NCBI GenBank assembly: GCA_035561515.1
Contig: DATMXP010000042.1
Coordinates: 1 to 64,000 of the forward strand
Source of the DNA: Terriglobales bacterium
GTDB lineage: Bacteria; Acidobacteriota; Terriglobia; Terriglobales; Acidobacteriaceae
Length of the DNA: 64,000 nt
Direction: 5' to 3'
Below, in pieces: positions 27,306 through 36,155 of this stretch. Position numbers and translations under genes: made by a program. The first letter of the stretch is position 1. Each line of letters starts with the position of its first letter. A model generated the notes under the pieces. That model was not told the origin of the DNA. It ran no database searches and saw only the letters and a list, made by a program, of their open reading frames with translations.

Positions 27306-28135
27306 GAGGCGAGGGGAATCCACAACGTCAATCCACCCTCTCCAGTGCGTGGGTCGAAAGCTGGGTTGTGCCGCTCGATGACCGGGGCGTCAGCCACGGC
27401 TCGGCCAGTAGCAGGGATCGCCTCGTTCCAGATGCTGCGGTAGGTCTCGAAGATAGTGGAAACGTGCCCGGCGTGCTCGAACACCGCGTACTGCCGCTGA
27501 GGAATCTCGAGGTGGAGTAATTGGGGCAAGCGCTCCCCAAAGCGATGCACCTCGGCGCCACACATGTACAAGAACTGCCCGTCGTCGTCCGCGCTGTAAC
27601 AGACCCCGATTGGGATGTGATCGTGCTTGTAGGGGATGGCATCGTAGCACTCCATGAATCGCTGCCATTGTGCCGGAATGCTGACGGTGGTCTCGAAGGA
27701 GCAGCGCTCCGCGAGGCCAACGACGCGCATGCTTTGACCGTCTGTGATATGAGGTGGATCGAGGCGAACATTGGCGCGGGGCCGCAGCTCAAGCGGGTCA
27801 ACGAGCGCGAGGCCATTGACACTGCGGCGTTCGCGTACGCCCTCGGGCGTCTGTCCGAAGCGGTCGCGGAACGCGCGTGTGAACGCTTCGTGTGACCCGT
27901 AGCCCGCGTCTAGAGCGACGGAGAGGATGTCGGGCGCGCCGAATGCGAGCGCCCTTGCTGCGACAGTTAGACGACGTGCACGCACGTATTGCATGACAGA
28001 CACGCCGGTCGCAGTCCCAAAAGCGTGGGCCAGGTGCGACCGTGCGACCCCGCACGCCGCCGCGATTCCGTCGAGCGTGAGCGGTTGGGTAGAGTTGCGC
28101 TCAATGATCCACAGCGCCTTGTCCGGTAACGACAT
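27302..28135 (-). CDS. AraC-family regulator with GyrI-like effector domain
   Basis: A 277-residue protein. The N-terminal 100 residues form two helix-turn-helix motifs (LTLDGIAAACGVARSHLAHAF and a second ending DRFGQTPEGVRERR). The C-terminal half resembles a GyrI-like/effector-binding domain (VVGLAERCSFE, IGVCYSADDDG, YAVFEHAGHVST). This order, DNA-binding first, is that of Rob/SoxS-relatives that sense small toxic compounds. AGGAG lies 7 nt before the ATG at 28135, which decides the start; an upstream frame of 29 codons lacks this signal. It heads an operon with the EamA transporter, with an overlap of a few bases, so it probably activates export of its ligand. Confidence 0.85.
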   Translation of the reverse strand: MSLPDKALWIIERNSTQPLTLDGIAAACGVARSHLAHAFGTATGVSVMQYVRARRLTVAARALAFGAPDILSVALDAGYGSHEAFTRAFRDRFGQTPEGVRERRSVNGLALVDPLELRPRANVRLDPPHITDGQSMRVVGLAERCSFETTVSIPAQWQRFMECYDAIPYKHDHIPIGVCYSADDDGQFLYMCGAEVHRFGERLPQLLHLEIPQRQYAVFEHAGHVSTIFETYRSIWNEAIPATGRAVADAPVIERHNPAFDPRTGEGGLTLWIPLAS

Positions 28136-28308
28136 CTTCAGTCTCCTACTCCCAGAGCCTAACAACGCACGACGGCTCGGCGCTTGATAATTCGTCCGGT
28201 AGCTGCCGTCCTGAGGATGCAAACAACGATCTCACACCCAGGGAGTTGCTTCTAGCGCTAAACCCAACCGATATCTTCCGTTTGAGTTCCAGATTCTCCC
28301 TTCCATCC

Positions 28309-28377
28309 TGTCACCAAACGCGCAACAGCCTTGTCACCATTTGCGCAACGCCGTTGTCACCAAACGCGCAACAGGCG
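28309..28377. repeat. Three tandem 23-bp repeats
   Basis: Units start at 28309, 28332 and 28355, each TGTCACCA followed by AACGCGCAAC or TTTGCGCAAC; units 1 and 3 are almost identical. Repeated TGT-starting units of this size recall the multiple transposase-binding repeats at the ends of IS21-family elements. No istA or istB gene is adjacent, so this would be an isolated end. It adjoins the broken ATPase gene on its right. Confidence 0.55.
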
Positions 28378-28439
28378 TTGCTGGAGTACGGAAAATCCCG
28401 TGGGAACTGCGGCGAACTGTCGTTGCTGCTGGCGTTCCT

Positions 28440-28685
28440 TCCCGCGCGGGTGCGCGAGGCTTGTTCGCCAGCAAGGACGAAGAGACCGGGTCTTGCCGGT
28501 GCCGGTCGGGCCCAGGAACAGGAGGACTGCGATGGGGCGGGGTTGGGATCGTTCAACCCAGCCATGTACGACTGGATGACATTGGTGACGATCTTTGCCG
28601 CCTCGAACAGTCCTTTGACTTTATGGTTTAACGAGGCCTCGAACTCGGCCGCGTCGGTATTCTGAAGCGTGGGGTCCAACACCAT
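28440..28685 (-). pseudogene. Clp-like AAA+ ATPase fragment
   Basis: The frame begins MVLDPTLQNTDAAEFEASLN and proceeds to IVTNVIQSYMAGLNDPN. It then shifts frame at about 28538 into IAVLLFLGPTGTGKTRS, a complete Walker A motif. This is the start of an AAA+ ATPase of the ClpA/ClpB C-terminal type. After about 80 residues the homology is lost next to the 23-bp repeats, which may mark the insertion that destroyed it. Confidence 0.6.
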
Positions 28686-28990
28686 GGGTGAGCCAGCGCG
28701 TCGGTTTCGCTAATGAACAGGATTATTACTGTTCTGGGGAAGGGTATGACAAGGAAGGTGGTTAAAAACAGAAAGCAAGGCTATCCGGCAGGAGGCGAGA
28801 CCAGATTCACGTATTCAGGTTGCGCAGCGTTCTCCGCGTCTCGATTGCGTCAGGGCTTCGGATTTTCAACGATACAGCGCCGGGCCTTTTCCTTTTGGAC
28901 GGAACATGTACGGCGGCGTTGGATCTTTGCAAGGATTGATCCTTCTAACCTCATCACTTCACCGCGCGGCGGAAAGGAGGTGAGACGGAC
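28686..28990. other. No recognisable gene
   Basis: The stretch holds only the regulatory region for the gene at 28991. A near-ideal Shine-Dalgarno, AAAGGAGGTGA, lies at 28973-28983. I see no family signature in any frame. Confidence 0.45.
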
Positions 28991-29179
28991 ATGCCAGCCA
29001 ACGTGGCTTCCGGAAAGACAACCCGTATGAATCTGAACGTGCCTTCTGAACTGCACCATGCTTTCAAAGTGTCGACCGTTCTCCAGGGCAAGGATATGAC
29101 CACCGTCCTGATCCAGTTCATCGAGCAGTACGTGGACAAGCATTACCCGAAACAACTGCCGAAGAAGGGGCGCCGCTAA
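28991..29179 (+). CDS. Small ribbon-helix-helix-like DNA-binding protein
   Basis: A 62-residue basic protein. TRMNLNVPSELHHAFKVSTV followed by LQGKDMTTVLIQFIEQYVDK fits a beta strand plus two helices, the ribbon-helix-helix layout of ParG, CopG and MetJ-type repressors. A full AAAGGAGGTGA Shine-Dalgarno lies 7 nt before the ATG. Its stop overlaps the start of the recombinase gene (TAATG), so the two are co-translated. It probably represses its own operon or helps to position the recombinase. Confidence 0.7.
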   Translation: MPANVASGKTTRMNLNVPSELHHAFKVSTVLQGKDMTTVLIQFIEQYVDKHYPKQLPKKGRR

Positions 29180-29868
29180 TGAAACGCTGCGCCTTGTATC
29201 TCCGCGTCTCGACTGTCGATCAGCATCCTGAAACGCAACTGCACGATCTGCGCAACCTGGCCGCCCAGCGCGGCTTCGAGATCGTTGCCGAGTACACCGA
29301 CCGAATTAGCGGCGCGAAGACCAAGCTTCCGGGGCTCGACCAACTGATGAGTGATGCCCGTCGCGGCCACTGCGACGTCGTTCTGGTGTGGGCTTTCGAC
29401 AGGATCGCTCGATCAGTGAAGCACTTCCTGGAAGTGCTCGACGAACTCACGCATCTTAATGTCGAGTTCGTTAGCTTCCGTGAAAATATCGACACCGGCG
29501 GACCGCTAGGCCGGGCCATGATCGTGATCATCGGGGCGATTGCCGAACTCGAGCGTAACCTTATTATCGAGCGTGTCCGGGCCGGCATGCGGCGGGCGAA
29601 GCTGGAAGGCCGGCGAATCGGACGGGCACCGATCCTCGTCAACCGTGTCGCCATCCTCCGGGACCGTGAACGCGGCCGTTCACTGACCGAAATCGCCCAG
29701 GCTCATGGAATATCCCGGGCGCTGGTCTCGAAGATCCTGCGCCAGGAACGAGTTGCTGGCCACAAAGGGTATGTTCCAGCCCCTCCGCAAGTCCAAGAAA
29801 ACAGGCCGCCGAAAACCGAGGCCAGAACTAGTCACGAAGCATTGCCTTCCGCACTAGTGCCCAAGTAG
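29179..29868 (+). CDS. Serine recombinase (resolvase/invertase family)
   Basis: A 229-residue small serine recombinase. The catalytic domain begins CALYLRVSTVDQHPETQ, with the nucleophile at Ser10, and has VVLVWAFDRIARSVKHFLEV and GPLGRAMIVIIGAIAELERN. A C-terminal helix-turn-helix (SLTEIAQAHGISRALVSKIL) binds DNA. Such enzymes resolve cointegrates or invert segments. The tail after residue 195 is Pro-rich and unlike the family. It overlaps the ribbon-helix-helix gene by one base. No inverted crossover sites or transposon ends are obvious nearby. Confidence 0.9.
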   Translation: MKRCALYLRVSTVDQHPETQLHDLRNLAAQRGFEIVAEYTDRISGAKTKLPGLDQLMSDARRGHCDVVLVWAFDRIARSVKHFLEVLDELTHLNVEFVSFRENIDTGGPLGRAMIVIIGAIAELERNLIIERVRAGMRRAKLEGRRIGRAPILVNRVAILRDRERGRSLTEIAQAHGISRALVSKILRQERVAGHKGYVPAPPQVQENRPPKTEARTSHEALPSALVPK

Positions 29869-30099
29869 TCGAGCCTGGACCTCCACGTATGAGCCCTCTG
29901 GACAGCAACCCGAATACGGCGAGGCTGACGAACCACCCCTTGCCGCACTAGTTTCGGCGGCGAACACTGGATGAAAAAGCGGTCTGACAGTCTCGGTTAG
30001 GTGGTCACCGGGCAACTGGTTGATTTTCGAATTGCTGCGGCAGCTTTGAAGTTGCCTATGTTGAAGAATCCTAGCGAGCAGCTGTGGGAGTGAACGGAG

Positions 30100-31242
30100 C
30101 TAGCTTTGTTGCTCCAAATCTTCAGGCAGAAACACGCAGAATACGGTGCCCTTGCCGAGCCGCGACTTGAAGCGAACGGAACCGCGGTGTTTGCGGACGA
30201 TCTCAGAAGTGAGCCAGAGACCGAGACCGGTGCCCGTGTCCTGCTTGGTGCTGACGAAGGGTTCCATGATCTTCCCCCGAATACTTTCCGGAATCCCGGC
30301 ACCAGTATCTGCGACAACGAAGCGAACGCCCGGCCGGATTCCGTTGGAACGCTCAGCGCCCCGGCCTATTCGGATATACAGTGTTCCACCGTGCGGCATC
30401 GCATCCAGCGCGTTGCCGATGAGATTCGCTGCCACTTGGCGCAGTTCGCCAGCAGAACCAAATACTTGCGACTGCGGGTCCACACTCAATGCAAGGGTTA
30501 CGTTCCCGGTACGCAGCCTGCGGTCGTACAGCCCTAGCACAGAATCGAGCATGCCCTTCAGGTTGACCGGAGCGGCGACACTGGTGTCACGATGAAACCG
30601 AAGCGTGTGGGTGGTGATTTCCACTACGCGCTGAAGTTCCTGCTCGGCAATTCCAAGGTAGTGTTTAGCTTCCTCAAGAGACCTCGACGATTTGATCAAA
30701 AACATGAGGTTCATCACAGATTCGAGAGGATTATTAATCTCGTGAGCAATGCTTGCAGCCAGGCGGCCGGCGACTGCCAGCTTCTCCGACTTGCGCAAGG
30801 CGTCGGCGGCAAGCCTTTCCTGCCGCAGGTGATCGCGAAGCTGATACTGCCTTGCGCGGGCCCGGATGGCACTTTGAACGGTGCTCGCCAATGTCTCCGG
30901 GCGGACAGGTCGTTCGACGACGATGACATTGCCCAAGGGCTCGCGCAATCGCCGACGCGCTTCGCTGACTGGCGTTGTCTGTCCACCACTGGTGAGCACG
31001 ATGACCGGCAAGTCGGACCAGGAGGGCTGAGCGGCGATGAATTCGGATAAGTGGTGAATAGATTCGGCGTTAAGAACTTCGTCGGAGAGAATGAATGCGC
31101 CGGCAGACTCCGTCGCTGCGCGGATGGCGGAGCTGCAATCCCGAGACATCACCGTGTTTATTCCCATGCGCTCGAGCAGGCGGCAAATTAGTTCACCATC
31201 GCGGCCTGTTGGAGCGACGACGATCACCCTGAATTCATTCAT
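30100..31242 (-). CDS. Histidine kinase with degenerate receiver domain
   Basis: A 380-residue soluble protein. Residues 1-125 have the receiver-domain layout, but the acidic pair and phospho-acceptor context are poorly kept (VVAPTGRDGE at the start, FILSDEVLN at strand 3). A helix links to the HisKA domain with SIAHEINNPLESVMN (His167). The HATPase domain has NLIGNALDAM, DTGAGIPE, EPFVSTK and GTGLGLWLT. It would autophosphorylate on His167 and pass phosphate to an unidentified regulator. It starts 27 nt after the KaiC-like gene on the same strand, so a signalling pair is likely. No membrane segment is present; the sensed signal is intracellular. Confidence 0.9.
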   Translation of the reverse strand: MNEFRVIVVAPTGRDGELICRLLERMGINTVMSRDCSSAIRAATESAGAFILSDEVLNAESIHHLSEFIAAQPSWSDLPVIVLTSGGQTTPVSEARRRLREPLGNVIVVERPVRPETLASTVQSAIRARARQYQLRDHLRQERLAADALRKSEKLAVAGRLAASIAHEINNPLESVMNLMFLIKSSRSLEEAKHYLGIAEQELQRVVEITTHTLRFHRDTSVAAPVNLKGMLDSVLGLYDRRLRTGNVTLALSVDPQSQVFGSAGELRQVAANLIGNALDAMPHGGTLYIRIGRGAERSNGIRPGVRFVVADTGAGIPESIRGKIMEPFVSTKQDTGTGLGLWLTSEIVRKHRGSVRFKSRLGKGTVFCVFLPEDLEQQS

Positions 31243-31269
31243 ATGCCAATTAGCTACCTGTTCCTCGCG

Positions 31270-32766
31270 TTAGTAGCCCGCATCCTCAGTAGCTGGTTGC
31301 GGCACTCCAGTCATAATGCCTCGGTAGTCGCTCAGCGGCGGGCCGAGCGACAGCCTGCCGCTATCAAAAGTGAGTGCACGAATAGTGCGTTCGTGCTTCC
31401 CGCTGCGCTTCTTTACAACAGACAGTGCCTGACGGAGTTCGCCCTTCAGCTCGTAGAAACGGAAGAGCAAAACGGAATCAGCGAGGTAGCTGACGTCGAT
31501 AGGAGAATCCATAGCTGTTCCCAAAAGCCCATGCTGAGCAAGCGTGAAGATCGTGGTGACCCCTTGCTGATTCAAGTAAGAGAGCAACTCGTGAAGTTGC
31601 AGCATGAGGAAAGTTTCGCCGGGCATGGCATTGAGGAAGCCGTTCAAGCTATCGATGACAAGGACAGAGATCCGGCCGTCTTCGACCAGCTTTCGAACCT
31701 GATGGACGAAATGCCCCGGGGCGATCTCGGCAGGGTCGACCTGGTGAAGGCTAATCTTGCCGGCGCGAAGCGGACCAGCGATCTCGATCCCGAGACCAGC
31801 GGAGCGGTGGAGATAAGTCGTGAGCGTTTCATCGAAAATGAAGATGGCGGAGGATTCGCCTCGCTCCGCGGCAGCAGCGGCATAACGCGCCGCAACGCTC
31901 GATTTACCGCACCCGGCTGGTCCCATCAGCAAGGTCGTAGTTCCGCTGTCCAGCCCACCTCCGACGAGTTGATCCAGTTCCTTGATGCCGCTGGAAACCG
32001 GAGCCATGTTGTGGCCTGGCGCATGTTCCGACGCCACCAGGCGCGGGAATACTGTTACACCCCCGGTGTCGATCGAGTAGTCGTGATATCCCTCGCGGAA
32101 CCGCGAGCCGCGCAGCTTTCGCACCTCAAGGCGGCGACGTTTTACTCCAAATTCGCGATCCAAGCTCTGCATCATGATGACGCCGTGCGCAATGCTCTGC
32201 AGTTGAAGGTCGTGCCCTTCGGCAGTGCGGTCGTCAAGCAAGAGCACGGTACAGTTACGGCCCGCGAAGTAGCGCTTCAACCCGAGTATCTGACGTCGAT
32301 AACGAAGAGGCTCACGAGCGAGCATGCGGAGTTCCGATAATGAGTCAAATACAACTCTCGTGGGCTGCACTTTATCAACCTGTCGCAGCACCGAAGCGGT
32401 GGTATCGGCAAGTTCGACATCGGAAGGATGGAAGACCGTGTATTCTCCCTCCGGATTGATCGCTTCGTCTTGGGGGGTCATCTCAAATACGGGAATGCGA
32501 TGAAGTGTCCAACCGTGCGATTCGGCCACGCCCTCTAATTCGCGGTTCGACTCCGATAGGGTCACGTAAAGACAGGATTCCCCGAGGCGTACGCCTTCAA
32601 GGAGGAACTGCAAGGCCATGGTCGTCTTGCCAGTCCCGGGATCGCCTTCCACAAGATATAGGTGGTTGGAGGGGAACCCGCCGTTTAGAACATCGTCGAG
32701 CCCAGCAATTCCACTGCTCACTCGCAGATTCTGTCCGTCGCCGTTCGAGGCGTTAACGACTGTCAT
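31270..32766 (-). CDS. Double-domain KaiC-like ATPase
   Basis: A 498-residue protein with two RecA-like KaiC domains. Domain 1 has Walker A GDPGTGKTT (about residue 42) and a Walker B-like RVVFDSLSE; domain 2 has GPAGCGKSS (about 284) and ISVLVIDSLNGF. In cyanobacterial KaiC each domain has a catalytic Glu pair after the Walker A strand; here the pairs are SE and DE. KaiA/KaiB genes are absent, so this is not a canonical clock. KaiC homologues outside cyanobacteria are tied to stress and signalling and are often paired with histidine kinases, as here (kinase gene 27 nt downstream). Function is inferred, family is firm. Confidence 0.9.
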   Translation of the reverse strand: MTVVNASNGDGQNLRVSSGIAGLDDVLNGGFPSNHLYLVEGDPGTGKTTMALQFLLEGVRLGESCLYVTLSESNRELEGVAESHGWTLHRIPVFEMTPQDEAINPEGEYTVFHPSDVELADTTASVLRQVDKVQPTRVVFDSLSELRMLAREPLRYRRQILGLKRYFAGRNCTVLLLDDRTAEGHDLQLQSIAHGVIMMQSLDREFGVKRRRLEVRKLRGSRFREGYHDYSIDTGGVTVFPRLVASEHAPGHNMAPVSSGIKELDQLVGGGLDSGTTTLLMGPAGCGKSSVAARYAAAAAERGESSAIFIFDETLTTYLHRSAGLGIEIAGPLRAGKISLHQVDPAEIAPGHFVHQVRKLVEDGRISVLVIDSLNGFLNAMPGETFLMLQLHELLSYLNQQGVTTIFTLAQHGLLGTAMDSPIDVSYLADSVLLFRFYELKGELRQALSVVKKRSGKHERTIRALTFDSGRLSLGPPLSDYRGIMTGVPQPATEDAGY

Positions 32767-34189
32767 GGGGTGGTCCTGTTTGAGGTATTTAAGCGCGCCT
32801 ACGAATCGATATCGTACTCCCCCGGTGAACGGGAACGTCGAATATACACCGAGATTAGATGCCGGTTTTTCGGTGAGATAGGCTCAGAAATAGTCGACTG
32901 TCGTTCGCGATTGGGGGCTCGGGGCTTATTGGAGTTTTCTGGGTGCCAGTTCGGGAGCTGGAGGAGAACAGGGTGTCACATCGAACTTTGGGCACATAGA
33001 CGGTTACAACGAAGGGGCGACGTTTGCATCACGCCAAAATTGCTCTAAGCGGGAGTTCACACACCTTGACGGACAGGCATCAGCGGCAGTGGCCAGGAAG
33101 GTGCAGATTCAATCGTGCTCTCTGGGGAGAAGAGGACAATCGGAACCACGGAGATGATCCCAAACGTATTCGGAAGAGCTCGAATCTTTTCGTAGTCCGC
33201 TCCAAGTCATCCCGGGGGAATCTTTTTGCCAAATCCAAGTCTCGGAATGGCACGTATTTCAAAGCAAATTGCTCGAAGGTTCTACAGAGCGTCCGGCTGT
33301 GCGACGCGAGCCACTTGATGATACAGCTGGACCTGTTGAGATCCCGAGCCATATGGGTATAGCGCCTGATGACTTCCTGGCTTTGTCGTGCAGTGCTAAA
33401 GAACGGCTAGTTGAGCCGGCCGGATTATCACCCAGCATCGTTTGCATCCTTCCCCCCCCGGCCTCCGTTTCACCCGGCAGGTTCTATTTTTCGGGGACCT
33501 GCGTGTCATCTGTCGCCCTGCCTGTCGTTGAAAGTGCGTGAGTTGGTGGATTGGCACTCTTCGCGGAGAGGATATTCATGGCCCTTACGCCGAGACATGA
33601 GGTCACCGAAGGGCTCGGATCGAGGTGGATTCATATTCCCATCTATGCAGCGCACTTCCGGAGTTGGACTTGGAAGAGAGCTTGCGGATCCTGTGACGAG
33701 GCTCGTCCCGCCGCGATCCAGGCATAACGGGTGACTAAGGCTTCAGCCATTTGCGAACTCCTTCTAAGTCTCACAATTGCGCCGGACGTCAGTCATTAAT
33801 TCGACGCCTGTCGTCAGAGTGACAATCTGTGACGCTAATGCCGATTCAAACATCAGCGCAGGGAAGCGTAGCTCTTTTGCCTCCTAATAAGCTCTTTTCA
33901 GTTCAGAGATTGAAACACAGAATTCTCGCCGGTGGGCCATTTGATGACTATTTGCGCATAGCAGAGAAATGTCTGAAGCCCGCGTACGCTCATTTGCAAG
34001 CAGTTTTGACACAGGATCGGTTCGATGCGCTTGGTCCTATCAGAACGCAACGCTTGCATTCCCCCTCCGGAACGGCCCTCGGCAAAATAAATTGTCACAA
34101 AACCCGCTGCCGATCTGTCTTTTCCAATAAGGCCCTCGAACGCTGGGGTGTCTTAAACCTGAGACGTTTGCGTTGAGGATCGGAATTTG
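32767..34189. other. Long region without recognisable gene
   Basis: About 1.4 kb with several open frames up to about 150 codons, none with a family signature, convincing start or supporting ribosome binding site. Upstream regulatory sequence of the KaiC-like gene and of the sigma factor gene must lie here. It may include decayed coding DNA. Confidence 0.4.
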
Positions 34190-35134
34190 ATGCAAGAAGA
34201 ACTGCGACCAGGCCGCCCGGAAACAGGACGAGTGCAACAATCTGACGCCGCAGTTCGTTTGGCGACTTTTGACCAGCATCGCAAGCTGCTGTTTTCCATC
34301 GCCTACCGCATGCTGGGCAGTGTCGCTGATGCGGAGGACATGCTGCAGGAAACGTTTATCCGCTGGCAGCAGGCGAAGGAAGAGGATGTTCGTTCACCAC
34401 GAGCGTTTCTCGTCACCGTCATCAGCCGGCTCTGCATCACGCACCTGCGATCAGCTCGCGTTCGACGCGAAGAATATGTCGGCCAGTGGCTCCCCGAGCC
34501 GCTGGTGACAGAATCCGGGAATGATCCACTGCGAATTGTTCACGTGGATGAGTCGCTGTCGATGGCATTTCTCGTGCTGCTCGAACGGCTCACACCGGTC
34601 GAACGGGCGGTCTTTCTGCTGCGTGAAGTGTTTGAATATGAGTATGCTGAGATCTCGTCGATCCTGAGACAAAACGAAGCCAATTGCCGGCAAATATTGA
34701 CGCGAGCGCGACAACATGTGCGCAGATTACGACCACGCTTTACCGCTTCTACACAGAAACGAAATGATTTGCTCGACCAGTTCTTGCGTGCTGCTACCAG
34801 CGGCGACATGGATGCCTTGCTGACCTTGTTGTCTAAGGATGCGGTATTGCATTCCGACGGTGGTGGTAAGGCGATTGCGGTCCCGAACGTGATTGAGGGC
34901 GCGGAGAAGGTAGCGCGCGGCGTCGTGGGGGCGCTGCGGAAACTGGTCCCCAAGGAAGTTGTGCGCCGGCAGATGGAGATCAATGGAGGTCCCGGGCTGG
35001 TGTCATATCTGGATGGAAAACCGTTTTCCGCTGTGTCGCTGGATGCGAACAACGGTCAAATTCGTGCTATCTACATCATCACGAATCCGCAAAAACTCCA
35101 ACACCTGCCGAGGCTGACGGAGGAACCGGAGTAG
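34190..35134 (+). CDS. ECF41 (SigJ-like) sigma factor
   Basis: A 314-residue extracytoplasmic-function sigma factor. Region 2 contains LFSIAYRMLGSVADAEDMLQ, the linker has the ECF41 signature WLPEPL, and region 4 has LTPVERAVFLLREVFEYEYA. The C-terminal 110 residues are a SnoaL-like domain with DGGGK, also diagnostic of ECF41, which regulates the sigma factor in cis instead of an anti-sigma protein. The ATG at 34190 is used; a TTG three bases earlier is less likely. ECF41 genes usually stand beside the oxidoreductase-type genes they control. Here the next gene, 40 nt on, is the selenoprotein candidate, which makes it the probable target. Confidence 0.92.
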   Translation: MQEELRPGRPETGRVQQSDAAVRLATFDQHRKLLFSIAYRMLGSVADAEDMLQETFIRWQQAKEEDVRSPRAFLVTVISRLCITHLRSARVRREEYVGQWLPEPLVTESGNDPLRIVHVDESLSMAFLVLLERLTPVERAVFLLREVFEYEYAEISSILRQNEANCRQILTRARQHVRRLRPRFTASTQKRNDLLDQFLRAATSGDMDALLTLLSKDAVLHSDGGGKAIAVPNVIEGAEKVARGVVGALRKLVPKEVVRRQMEINGGPGLVSYLDGKPFSAVSLDANNGQIRAIYIITNPQKLQHLPRLTEEPE

Positions 35135-35174
35135 CGTTGTCACAAATCTGGATGCTGGTCGGTCTTTCTGAAGT

Positions 35175-36155
35175 ATGAAACACAGGAAGACGTCAGCGGT
35201 TCGAGCGGGATCGGTTGCAAACGGCGAAGGTGAGACGCGGAACCGGAGGACAGACCATCTCAATCACAGTGCCGTGCTGTTCGGCATCCTTCCAGTTGGA
35301 TCGGCGATTGGGCGCTGGATCAGCAAGCTTATCGCGTTACCGCAGTTGCGCACATTAGTTGGCGGGCCGATTCCGTGGACGCCCCTGCAAAAGCCTCTCT
35401 CGGAATGCAAAGTAGTGTTGATCTCGACAGGTGGCGTTCATCTTCATCGCGACCGGCCTTTCCACGTCAATGGTGATGCATCCTATCGAGTGATTCCGAA
35501 GGATGCAGACTCCGCCGATCTCGCCATTTCACACCAGGCATACGACAAAACCGATGCATTAAAAGACATCAATCTTGTCTTCCCGATCGAGCGGTTGCGT
35601 GAACTCGCGGCAGCAGGAGTGATCGGGAGCCTCGCGGATGAGCACTACGGATTCGGTTTAATGGGAAGCGCGAAGAAGCTGCTGCCGTCGCTGAAAGAAG
35701 TTGCAAAGCGCATTCGGGAAGCCGCGGTTGATCTGGCGTTGCTGGTTCCCGCTTGACCAATCTGCACACGGTCCGTGGGACTGTTGGGAAGAGAAATCGA
35801 GGCTCAAGGCGTGACGACAGTTGCCTTGGGTCTTGTGAAGGAAGTTGCGGCAGCAGCGCGCGCCCCAAGGTTCTTGTATCTGCACTGGCCGTTTGGACAC
35901 GCCCTCGGCGAGCCGGGAAATGTTCTCCAGCAAAGAACAGTGTTAGGCGACATGTTGTCGATGGCGGTGCACGCGCCACGCCCAGGCATGGTGGTTGAGC
36001 TGCCGTATCGTTGGCGACGTGAGAAGTATGAGCCGATCGCGGATTGGAGTACGCCGAGTCAGGTCCTGGTAGCAGCTTTGAAGAGCGCAAGACTGAGCGA
36101 AGAGGAAGCCCGAACGAATTTACTAGGCACAACAGAAGGGATGTTGAAGAGATGA
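35175..36155 (+). CDS. Selenoprotein-B-like (GrdB/PrdB family) reductase with selenocysteine
   Basis: Read through the in-frame TGA at 35754-35756 this is one 326-residue protein. Both sides match the glycine/sarcosine/betaine/D-proline reductase selenoprotein B family: before it, DADSADLAISHQAYDKTDA and VFPIERLRELAAAGVIGSL; after it, CTRSVGLLGREIEAQG and LYLHWPFGHALGEPGN. The TGA gives U194 in the motif U-P-I-C, where relatives carry Sec or Cys. A SECIS-like hairpin follows at the usual distance. Family members use the selenol to reductively cleave C-N bonds in clostridia; aerobic relatives are of unknown function. The N-terminal 55 residues are atypical, so the start may lie further in. It sits between the ECF41 gene and an overlapping membrane-protein gene. 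No Sec machinery is in the window. Confidence 0.82.
35754..35787 (+). promoter_or_regulatory. UGA selenocysteine codon and bacterial SECIS-like hairpin
   Basis: After the TGA (35754-35756), CGGTCC (35769-35774) pairs with GGACTG (35778-35783; one G-U pair) around the loop GTG (35775-35777). CCAA (35757-35760) can also pair with TTGG (35784-35787). The apical loop starts 18 nt after the UGA and begins with G, the same spacing as in E. coli fdhF and inside the accepted bacterial range. SelB would bind it to insert selenocysteine. Confidence 0.7.

Noticed and set aside
28309..28377. CRISPR array suggested by the three 23-bp repeats
   Set aside because: The units are directly tandem with no unique spacers, and no cas gene lies in the window.
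31270..32766. Circadian clock system
   Set aside because: No kaiA or kaiB gene is near, and the Glu pairs of KaiC are altered; the neighbour is a general histidine kinase.
35775..36155. Independent gene of 126 codons after the TGA
   Set aside because: It has no ribosome binding site, starts inside the family's conserved domain and is in frame with the upstream half; selenocysteine readthrough explains it better.
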